From assembly GCA_015711695.1 (NCBI GenBank), contig JACVIW010000157.1:1-5895 (forward strand): a DNA stretch of 5,895 nucleotides, in the 5' to 3' direction. This DNA comes from Candidatus Geohydrothermomicrobium daggyaiense. GTDB lineage: Bacteria > Actinomycetota > Geothermincolia > Fen-727 > JACVIW01. Made by a program: the position numbers and the translations under genes. The notes below the pieces were generated by a model. It did no database searches. It was not told the DNA's origin and saw only the letters and a list, made by a program, of their open reading frames with translations. Below are positions 1-5,102 of the stretch, piece by piece; positions within the stretch are counted from its first letter, which is position 1; each line of letters begins with the position of its first letter.

Positions 1-396
1 GATATAGTTGTAATCCACGATGGCGCAAGACCACTTGTGTCGGGCAGTCTGATAGACTGTGTGTGCAAGATACCAGAAGGCTTCGACGGTCTCATAACCG
101 CGGTCAGGCTTACTGATACTGTTAAGGAAGTGGATGACAGTACGGTTGTTAAGACACTGGACAGGGAGAGGCTGATGGCGGTTCAGACCCCCCAGGCTTT
201 TATTCGATCTCGCCTTGAGGAAGCGTTCCGGATAGCGATCGAAAAAGGTTTTGAGGGAACAGATGACTCTTCGCTGGTCGAGTTTGCTGGAGGTAAAGTA
301 GGTGTTATTAAAGGCGAAAGATACAACATTAAGGTTACATACCCTGAGGATCTGCTGGTTGTCGAGCGATTACTCGCGTCGGGGTGGTCAAGTTGA
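1..396 (+). CDS. ispD: IspD, 2-C-methyl-D-erythritol 4-phosphate cytidylyltransferase (3' part only)
   Basis: This is the C-terminal 131 residues of a cytoplasmic enzyme that joins CTP and methylerythritol phosphate to give CDP-methylerythritol, the third step of the MEP isoprenoid pathway. The family is about 230 residues, so roughly 100 are missing to the left, including the glycine-rich CTP-binding start. Visible family motifs, numbered from the first codon of the window, are HDGARP (6-11), a DT (39-40) and DR (54-55) matching E. coli Thr140 and Arg157, VQTPQAF (61-67), a TDDSS segment (87-91) and NIKVTYPEDL (109-118), whose Lys111 matches the substrate-contacting Lys213. The frame is open from base 1, so the GTG at 37 is internal and not a start. 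The TGA stop overlaps the TTG start of ispF, as expected for neighbouring pathway genes. Identification is by motif recall and is firm. Confidence 0.95.
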   Translation, partial: DIVVIHDGARPLVSGSLIDCVCKIPEGFDGLITAVRLTDTVKEVDDSTVVKTLDRERLMAVQTPQAFIRSRLEEAFRIAIEKGFEGTDDSSLVEFAGGKVGVIKGERYNIKVTYPEDLLVVERLLASGWSS

Positions 397-872
397 GAGT
401 GGGTATTGGTTTTGATGCTCACAGGTTTGTTCCTGGAAGAAAACTTTATCTTGGCGGCATTGAGATTCCCTATGAGAAAGGGCTTACCGGGCATTCTGAC
501 GCCGATGTTGCCCTTCATGCCTTAATGGACGCTATTTTAGGGGCCGCATGCGAGGGTGATATCGGCGAGATATTCCCCGACAGCGATCCTTCTTTTAAAG
601 ACGCGAGAAGCACGGAACTCCTTTCCTCGGTGGTAGAGGTTGTTCACAGGAGAGGTTTCGTCATAAAGTGCGTTGACATAGTGGTGATTTGCGAGGAGCC
701 AAAAATATCGCATTACCGCGACGAGATGCGAAAGGGCATCGCACTGTTATGCGGTGTCGCTTTTGAGAATGTTTCAATAAAGGGCAAGACCACGGAGGGT
801 CTTGGCTTTACAGGCCGGCGAGAAGGAATCGCGTCAATCGCGGTGGTTCTTATTGAAGAAAAAGCGAGATGA
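393..872 (+). CDS. ispF: IspF, 2-C-methyl-D-erythritol 2,4-cyclodiphosphate synthase
   Basis: This enzyme cyclises CDP-methylerythritol 2-phosphate to the 2,4-cyclodiphosphate with loss of CMP; the family is a homotrimer with one divalent metal per active site. From the TTG at 393 the protein is 159 residues, the same length as the E. coli enzyme, and the metal ligands fall at Asp8, His10 and His42 exactly as in E. coli. Other family signatures are the GFDAH start, HSDADVALHALMDA (34-47), GDIG followed by FPDSDP, and near the C-terminus KTTEGLGFTGRREGIA. A GTG at 384 in the same frame would add three residues (MVK) and cannot be excluded. I prefer TTG because of the length match, the TTGA overlap with the ispD stop and a G-rich GGGGTGG five bases upstream. 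It depends on ispD for transcription and probably for translation. Confidence 0.95.
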   Translation: MRVGIGFDAHRFVPGRKLYLGGIEIPYEKGLTGHSDADVALHALMDAILGAACEGDIGEIFPDSDPSFKDARSTELLSSVVEVVHRRGFVIKCVDIVVICEEPKISHYRDEMRKGIALLCGVAFENVSIKGKTTEGLGFTGRREGIASIAVVLIEEKAR

Positions 873-892
873 GAGAAGACCATTTTTTTGCT

Positions 893-922
893 TTTACACC
901 TCTTATCCGGCTTCTTTATCAT
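893..922 (+). promoter_or_regulatory. candidate sigma70-type promoter for the GltA/NfnB gene
   Basis: In the 98-base gap after ispF there is TTTACA (893-898, five of six matches to TTGACA), an 18-base spacer, and TATCAT (917-922, five of six matches to TATAAT). Transcription would start near 929 and give a leader of about 40 bases. This suggests the downstream gene can be expressed apart from ispDF. There is no experimental support; A/T-rich gaps often yield such matches by chance. Confidence 0.45.
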
Positions 923-970
923 AGAAAATCGGTATTCGTGAGATTTGCTGAGTGTTGAGGATTGGGGTAA

Positions 971-2380
971 ATGGCAGAAAAAGAAAAAAAGAAAATTGTG
1001 AAGGAGAGAGTGCCTGTAAGTAGACAAAAGCCTGAGGAGAGAGTGAAAAACTTTAATGAGGTTGCGCTCGGGTATTCTGCAGATGAGGCAAAAAGAGAGG
1101 CTATGAGATGTCTTGCATGCAGGAAGCCAAAATGCGTGGAGGGTTGTCCCGTATCAATCGATATTCCTGGTTTCATTGCTGAGATACTTGACGGAAAGTT
1201 CGAAAAGGCGTTATCGCGCATCAGGCGTGATAATTTGCTTCCTGGAGTTTGCGGAAGAGTTTGCCCGCAGGAAAACCAGTGTGAGGCGACGTGCGTCCTG
1301 GGGAAAAAAGGAGAACCGGTTTCAATTGGAAAACTGGAAAGATTTGTTGCCGACTATGAGGTTGAGAGGGGTCTTGAGAGCGTGCCTGAAGTAATTAAAA
1401 ACCGCGGGTTTCCCGTTGCTGTTATCGGCTCTGGCCCTGCGGGGCTTACTGCTGCCGCGGAGCTTGCCAGAAGAGGTCACAAGGTAACGATATTTGAATC
1501 TCTTCACGTCGCGGGGGGTGTCCTCACGTACGGAATACCGGAGTTCAGGCTACCACAGTGGGTCGTGGACAGGGAGATAAGGATTCTTCGAAAAATGGGT
1601 GTTGAAATAGTCTGCGACTTTGTCGTTGGAAAAACAGCAACTGTGGAAGAAATTCTCAAGGATTTTCGTTCGGTTTTCATAGGCATTGGAGCAGGATTGC
1701 CTGTTTTCATGGGAATTCCGGGGGAGAATCTTAACGGTGTGTATTCCGCCAACGAATTTTTGACCAGGTGCAATCTCATGAGGGCGAGGGAGTTTCCAGA
1801 ATATGACACTCCCGTGAAAAAGAGGGGAACTTTTGTAGTCGTTGGCGGAGGAAATGTCGCGATGGACGCTGCGAGAACCGCCCTGCGGATGGGCGCGAAG
1901 AGTGTTCATATAGTCTATCGTAGGTCTCGAAAGGAAATGCCGGCGAGGATTGAGGAAGTTGAGCATGGCGAAGAAGAAGGAATCATATTCCACATGCTTA
2001 CAAACCCCGTAGAGGTCATAGGTGAAGATGGATGGTGCCGCGCGGTAAAATGCCAGAAGATGGAACTCGGTGAACCGGATGAATCAGGACGAAGGAGGCC
2101 GGTTCCTATTCCGGGTGAGTACGTAACAATACCTGCGGATGTTTTGGTGATGGCTATCGGAACAAGAGCCAATCCCCTACTACCTCAAAGTACTCCAAAC
2201 TTACAGCTAACTGGCAGAGGATACATAAAAACAAACCCCATTACCGGAGAGACAAGCATTCCTGGCGTTTATGCGGGTGGCGATATTGTTACTGGCGCGG
2301 CGACAGTCATTGAAGCGATGGGCGCGGGAAAGAGGAGCGCGGAATTCATAGACCGCCGTCTCAGAAACATGATCGATTAA
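971..2380 (+). CDS. GltA/NfnB-type NADPH-linked iron-sulfur flavoprotein (glutamate synthase small-subunit family)
   Basis: The 469-residue protein belongs to the pyridine-nucleotide disulfide oxidoreductase family of glutamate synthase small subunits. The N-terminal domain carries two four-cysteine groups, C47/C50/C55/C59 and C94/C98/C104/C108, for two [4Fe-4S] clusters. An FAD-binding GSGPAG follows (153-158, with the acidic Glu176 at the end of the second strand), then AGGVLTYGIPEFRLP (181-195). A second nucleotide site has GGGNVAMD (292-299) followed by YRRSRKEMPA (316-325), typical of NADPH binding. The C-terminal AGGDIVTGAATVIEAMGAGK contacts FAD. Length and layout fit both the model called homotetrameric NADPH glutamate synthase and NfnB, the large subunit of the electron-bifurcating NADH-dependent ferredoxin:NADP+ oxidoreductase (about 468 residues). 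NfnB normally sits beside nfnA, and GOGAT beside a large glutaminase/synthase subunit; neither is present here, so the reaction stays open. The ATG at 971 has TGAGG ten bases upstream. Confidence 0.9.
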   Translation: MAEKEKKKIVKERVPVSRQKPEERVKNFNEVALGYSADEAKREAMRCLACRKPKCVEGCPVSIDIPGFIAEILDGKFEKALSRIRRDNLLPGVCGRVCPQENQCEATCVLGKKGEPVSIGKLERFVADYEVERGLESVPEVIKNRGFPVAVIGSGPAGLTAAAELARRGHKVTIFESLHVAGGVLTYGIPEFRLPQWVVDREIRILRKMGVEIVCDFVVGKTATVEEILKDFRSVFIGIGAGLPVFMGIPGENLNGVYSANEFLTRCNLMRAREFPEYDTPVKKRGTFVVVGGGNVAMDAARTALRMGAKSVHIVYRRSRKEMPARIEEVEHGEEEGIIFHMLTNPVEVIGEDGWCRAVKCQKMELGEPDESGRRRPVPIPGEYVTIPADVLVMAIGTRANPLLPQSTPNLQLTGRGYIKTNPITGETSIPGVYAGGDIVTGAATVIEAMGAGKRSAEFIDRRLRNMID

Positions 2381-2483
2381 CTCGCGCAGAAGTTTGGCTT
2401 CATGTAAATCCTATTCTCTGGGGAAGGCTCAGATAAAAGACGGTGTTGTTAACTCACTGTAAGAGGACAGATACTTACTTTGT
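2381..2483. other. convergent intergenic gap without a clear terminator
   Basis: The plus-strand flavoprotein gene and the minus-strand TPR gene end tail to tail here. A terminator would be expected, but I see only weak inverted repeats: GAAG/CTTC around TTTGG (2389-2401), and GTAAG/CTTAC around ten bases (2459-2478) followed by a modest T-rich stretch. Neither is GC-rich with a clean U-run. No small ORF with a ribosome binding site was seen. Confidence 0.5.
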
Positions 2484-3188
2484 CTATTTCCCCCTTTCAC
2501 ATTCGGGACAGTATTCACCCTCCTCATGGTGATGGTGCTGACTCGCTTTTTTTATATGCTCTTCTGAAACAAGTTCAGGGATTTTCTTTTTTCCTTCGAG
2601 GATCTCGTTTATGAGATTCAAAAGATTGTTTGCGGAAGTGAGATCCTTCTGGTCTTTGGCGTAAGCGATCGCGCGCTCACAGTGGTATTTGGCTTTCCGG
2701 GTGTCTTTCTGGAAGAACAGATATATTTCTGCAAGGTTTCTATGCAGGAGGGATGATGTCGGATTGTTTCGAAGACCTTCTAACGCCAGCGCGTAACCCT
2801 GCTTTTGTTTGCCAAGCCTGAAAAGCATATAACTCGCAAAGTAATAAGCAATTGTGAAATTGGGGTCAAGGCTGGTTACGAGCTTGTAATACGGGTATAG
2901 CGACTTATTTTTGTAAAGGTCGATTCCATAAGTGTGATAGACCTCATCGGTCTTTGTCCAGATCCAGGCGGCTAATGCCTGGCGTACCCCTCCAAGAAGG
3001 TCGAGAAAGGATTTTCCCGTATCTATTGGTGTTGATTGTCTCCATGAGGCCCGATAAGCGGAACTTGAATCAATCGAGTACTGAAGAAAAACCGCACCCA
3101 GCAGGCTTGCCGTTAAGACGATAAGCACAAAGAATCTCCAGGAGATGATGAAGTGCGCAATCTTTTCAGTTTTGCCATTTTTTTTCAA
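2484..3188 (-). CDS. membrane-anchored TPR protein with His-rich CxxC tail, third gene of ABC operon
   Basis: The 234-residue protein has a Lys-rich N-terminus, one hydrophobic segment at about 18-35 (no lipobox Cys), then a helical domain. By the positive-inside rule the domain should face out of the cytoplasm. A conserved-looking block, LLGGVRQALAAWIWTKTDEVY (64-84) followed by YPYYKLVTSLDPNFTIAYYF (98-117), resembles, from memory, a family of anchored TPR proteins often found beside ABC transporter genes. TPR-like helical pairs cover about 98-180. The tail is striking: HHHH (218-221), an acidic EEGE, then CPEC (227-230), looking like a metal or redox site. The TTG start overlaps the permease stop as TTGA. 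A perfect AGGAGG lies eight bases upstream, and no other start in frame fits before the membrane segment. Translational coupling suggests an accessory subunit of the transporter. Its molecular function is unknown. Confidence 0.8.
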   Translation of the reverse strand: MKKNGKTEKIAHFIISWRFFVLIVLTASLLGAVFLQYSIDSSSAYRASWRQSTPIDTGKSFLDLLGGVRQALAAWIWTKTDEVYHTYGIDLYKNKSLYPYYKLVTSLDPNFTIAYYFASYMLFRLGKQKQGYALALEGLRNNPTSSLLHRNLAEIYLFFQKDTRKAKYHCERAIAYAKDQKDLTSANNLLNLINEILEGKKKIPELVSEEHIKKASQHHHHEEGEYCPECERGK

Positions 3189-3952
3189 AGGTCCTTCCTC
3201 CTGAAGACATTGTAGCCAAGAAAAATAAAAAGTGCAGTAAAAAGCAGGGCGTACGAGAAGACACGGGCTACATAACCGAAAGGCACACCGTGCCCGTAGC
3301 CAACCTGTTGGGAAACGTTGTAGTTTTCCAGGTTAGGTATCAGGTAGTAAACGCTCCAGGCTATAATGCGCAAGGCTCCGCTGGCGTCCTCGACGAGTTT
3401 CTCGTAGAGGTATCCTGTTTTCACATGGCAAAGAACATAAAAGAATATCGCAGCAAGTACGCTAACCGGAATACTGGCGAACGTTGTCAAGAAATAGCAG
3501 AAGCCTGCGATGACACAGGATTCAAGAAATACCAGAAAAATACCCTCAAAAACGATAGGTGAGAAGGTTTTGAGTCTGAAGTAAATGAGGAGTATTATTT
3601 CAATTCCCATCACGATAAGTATTATCGCAAGCGTTGCGATTACCCCTAGGAATTTGCCGACATAGTATTCAAGGCGACTAACTGGTTTGGACAGAATGTT
3701 ATATATTGTTTTTTTCTCTATTTCTACAGGCAGCTGGGCGACTGCCACTATAACAGCAAGGACAGCCCCAAACAGGGAAGTCAGGCTCAGCGAAACATCT
3801 CTCAAAAATTCCAGCTGAAGGCCCAGCTCGAAAGATGGGAGTAGGGGTGAAGGCGCGAGCATAGCAAGTCCAAAAAGGAATACGACATAGAAAATTTTCT
3901 TCCTGAAAGAGTCTGCGATTACGTTAAGCGCAAGAAAAGCTATATTTCTCAA
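3185..3952 (-). CDS. ABC-2 type transporter permease, six membrane helices
   Basis: The 255-residue protein is almost entirely membrane segments, at about 20-38, 54-75, 102-125, 136-158, 161-177 and 229-248. Six helices put both ends in the cytoplasm, consistent with Arg/Lys near the N-terminus and a C-terminal RRKDL. Between helices 2 and 3 lies EIEKKTIYNILSKPVSRLEYY (77-97) followed by GKFLG (99-103). This is the cytoplasmic segment typical of ABC-2 permeases encoded next to a lone ATPase, and probably where the ATPase docks. The long loop between helices 5 and 6 is predicted to be extracytoplasmic and contains YYLIPNLENYNV, also recurrent in this group. It most likely forms a dimer with two copies of the upstream ATPase; the substrate cannot be read from the sequence. 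The TTG start at 3952 overlaps the ATPase stop as TTGA, with AGGGG nine bases and AGGA three bases upstream. Confidence 0.88.
   Translation of the reverse strand: MRNIAFLALNVIADSFRKKIFYVVFLFGLAMLAPSPLLPSFELGLQLEFLRDVSLSLTSLFGAVLAVIVAVAQLPVEIEKKTIYNILSKPVSRLEYYVGKFLGVIATLAIILIVMGIEIILLIYFRLKTFSPIVFEGIFLVFLESCVIAGFCYFLTTFASIPVSVLAAIFFYVLCHVKTGYLYEKLVEDASGALRIIAWSVYYLIPNLENYNVSQQVGYGHGVPFGYVARVFSYALLFTALFIFLGYNVFRRKDL
3197..3202 (-). promoter_or_regulatory. Shine-Dalgarno deciding the TTG start of the TPR gene
   Basis: AGGAGG on the minus strand lies eight bases before the TTG at 3188-3186, inside the last codons of the permease gene (it encodes part of its C-terminal RRKD). This settles the non-ATG start and shows that the TPR gene has its own ribosome loading site as well as the TTGA overlap. 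Confidence 0.85.
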
Positions 3953-4875
3953 ATTTCCTGTCCCCTTACTATCTCCATAAAAAGGTCCTCAAGTGTTTTT
4001 CTGAACGGCCCCACAGTTTGGAGATAAAGCCCTAATTCCTTTCCACTCGTTATGATTTCATATACCTTATCAGCGTCAACCTCCACATGCGTTTTTCCGT
4101 TTTCCGTATGTACTTTTCTTGCCAGAGGCGAAAAAACTTTCTGGGCGCGCTCGCTCTCACCGGTAAATGTTACAAGTGAGACGCCTTTGACCTCGAGAAG
4201 ATCGTCAAGCTGTCCCTGTGCCACCGCTCTACCACTGTTAATTATGCTCACGCTGTCGCATACGGACTCCACCTCAGAAAGTTGGTGACTTGAGAGAAAA
4301 ACGGTCTTGCCCCGCTCTTTCAGGGAGATGATTATCTCTCTTATTTCCTTCTGACCAACTGGATCAAGCCCACTCGATGGCTCGTCCATGATCACAAGAT
4401 CGGGATCATTGAGCAGAGCTTGAGCAATACCAAAACGCTGGAGCATGCCCTTGGAATATTTTTCAAGTGTGAGATGAGAGCCTATCGGAAGCCCCACAAG
4501 GCTTAGCAATTTTTCACTCCTGTTTCTTATCGTTTCAGTGTCGAGCCCGGCGAGATGACCGTAAAACATCATGGCTTTTTCCGCTGTCATGAATCCGTAG
4601 AAATATGGTTGCTCGGGCAGGAAACCTATTCTGGCGCGCGTACTCTTACTACCCAATGGCTTTCCCAGCACATTTCCTGTGCCGCTGTCCGGTGACACAA
4701 GCCCGAGAATTACTTTGAGCGTCGTGGTCTTACCCGCGCCGTTCGGTCCGAGAAGTCCGAATATACTGTTCTCCCTGACGCCAAGGGAAAGGTCACTTAT
4801 AGCGGTTCTCTTGATGCGTAGCATAGGAGATCTGAAAGTCTTTCTGATGTTTTCGAGCAGAATAACATTATCCAA
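3949..4875 (-). CDS. ABC transporter ATP-binding protein (ABC-2 exporter type)
   Basis: The 308-residue cytoplasmic ATPase energises the ABC-2 permease encoded next to it. With the TTG start at 4875 the motifs are: Walker A GPNGAGKT (43-50), Q-loop Gln89 in FLPEQPYFY, ABC signature YSKGMLQR (140-147; a KGM version of LSGGQ that is normal in this subfamily), Walker B LVIMDE (160-165) with catalytic Glu165, D-loop SGLD (168-171) and H-loop His197 in SSHQL. All catalytic residues are present. About 100 residues after the nucleotide-binding domain form the C-terminal region usual for this class. The frame stays open upstream to an ATG at 4992 and another at 4917. I reject both because TTG at 4875 has GGAGGT eight bases before it and yields the typical start MDNVILLENIRKTF, and because a perfect TATAAT overlaps the 4917 ATG. 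The operon runs on through the permease and TPR genes with 4-base overlaps. Confidence 0.92.
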   Translation of the reverse strand: MDNVILLENIRKTFRSPMLRIKRTAISDLSLGVRENSIFGLLGPNGAGKTTTLKVILGLVSPDSGTGNVLGKPLGSKSTRARIGFLPEQPYFYGFMTAEKAMMFYGHLAGLDTETIRNRSEKLLSLVGLPIGSHLTLEKYSKGMLQRFGIAQALLNDPDLVIMDEPSSGLDPVGQKEIREIIISLKERGKTVFLSSHQLSEVESVCDSVSIINSGRAVAQGQLDDLLEVKGVSLVTFTGESERAQKVFSPLARKVHTENGKTHVEVDADKVYEIITSGKELGLYLQTVGPFRKTLEDLFMEIVRGQEI

Positions 4876-4883
4876 ACGATCGC

Positions 4884-4901
4884 ACCTCCGTTCGCGGAGA
4901 T
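4884..4901 (-). promoter_or_regulatory. leader hairpin covering the ATPase gene's Shine-Dalgarno
   Basis: Read on the minus strand, ATCTCCG (4901-4895) pairs with CGGAGGT (4890-4884) across a CGAA loop: seven pairs, one a T·G wobble, four of them G-C. The right arm contains the whole GGAGGT ribosome binding site of the TTG start at 4875. If the candidate -10 at 4916-4921 is used, the mRNA begins only about ten bases before the stem. The pairing is seen directly; a regulatory role is inferred. Confidence 0.5.
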
Positions 4902-4915
4902 CCCGTTCTACTTTC

Positions 4916-4921
4916 ATTATA
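4916..4921 (-). promoter_or_regulatory. candidate -10 element of the ABC operon promoter
   Basis: A perfect TATAAT on the minus strand lies in an A/T-rich TATATATAAT run, 40 bases before the ATPase TTG start. At 16-18 bases spacing the -35 position reads CCCCGA or similar and does not resemble TTGACA, so the promoter would need an activator or be weak. A different promoter further upstream is possible. Confidence 0.4.
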
Positions 4922-4927
4922 TATAAT

Positions 4928-4944
4928 CCCCATTCAAATCGGGG
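4928..4944. promoter_or_regulatory. CCCC-N9-GGGG inverted repeat, possible operator
   Basis: Four C and four G frame nine A/T-rich bases, directly upstream of the candidate -10 of the ABC operon and taking the place of its -35 element. The position would suit a dimeric regulator. The arms are short and simple, so chance is a real alternative. Confidence 0.3.
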
Positions 4945-5010
4945 CCTTGCTGCTTTATGCTGCGCAAAAAGCCTTTTCCAAGCCATGTTCAAAGTGCCGT
5001 TCTTTTTTCT

Positions 5011-5038
5011 TTGGTTTGAAACGCGTCCCTGGTCTAAT
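5011..5038 (+). promoter_or_regulatory. candidate extended -10 promoter for the DUF4349 gene
   Basis: TCTAAT (5033-5038, five of six matches to TATAAT) is preceded by TG at 5030-5031, the extended -10 arrangement. TTGGTT (5011-5016) lies 16 bases upstream as a weak -35. A pyrimidine/T-rich run at 5001-5012 could act as an UP-like element. The start would be near 5045, leaving a leader of about 58 bases. Prediction only. Confidence 0.4.
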
Positions 5039-5090
5039 GCTGCGGAACAATGACTTTAAGTGTTTCGTCAAATAGAGCAGGAACGATTGA

Positions 5091-5096
5091 AGGAGG
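5091..5096 (+). promoter_or_regulatory. Shine-Dalgarno of the DUF4349 gene
   Basis: A perfect AGGAGG lies six bases before the ATG at 5103 and fixes the start of a gene whose end is outside the window. Confidence 0.9.
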
Positions 5097-5102
5097 AAAG
5101 CG

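Noticed and set aside
384..392. GTG start for ispF three codons upstream
   Set aside because: Possible, but TTG 393 gives the 159-residue length and Asp8/His10/His42 numbering of the E. coli enzyme and the same TTGA junction seen twice elsewhere in the window.
183..518. 111-codon open frame antisense to ispD/ispF
   Set aside because: It opposes two conserved genes and has no recognisable protein character.
859..895. possible terminator after ispF (AAAAGC ... GCTTTT with a T-run)
   Set aside because: The stem is short and A/T-rich with a loop of about 25 bases, and the T-run precedes rather than follows the right arm.
1550..1993. 147-codon open frame on the minus strand inside the flavoprotein gene
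   Set aside because: It lies wholly antisense to a well-recognised gene, shows no family motif, and reads like a shadow of the coding strand.
2459..2484. GTAAG/CTTAC hairpin as terminator of the flavoprotein gene
   Set aside because: It has only five pairs, a ten-base loop and an interrupted T-rich tail, which is too weak to call.
4876..4992. N-terminal extension of the ABC ATPase to ATG 4992 or ATG 4917
   Set aside because: The extra residues are basic and unlike ABC N-termini, neither ATG has a good SD, the 4917 ATG lies in a TATAAT promoter element, and TTG 4875 has GGAGGT at eight bases and gives the expected protein start.
4679..5053. 124-codon plus-strand open frame opposite the ABC ATPase
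   Set aside because: It is antisense to the Walker A region of the ATPase and has no motif of its own.
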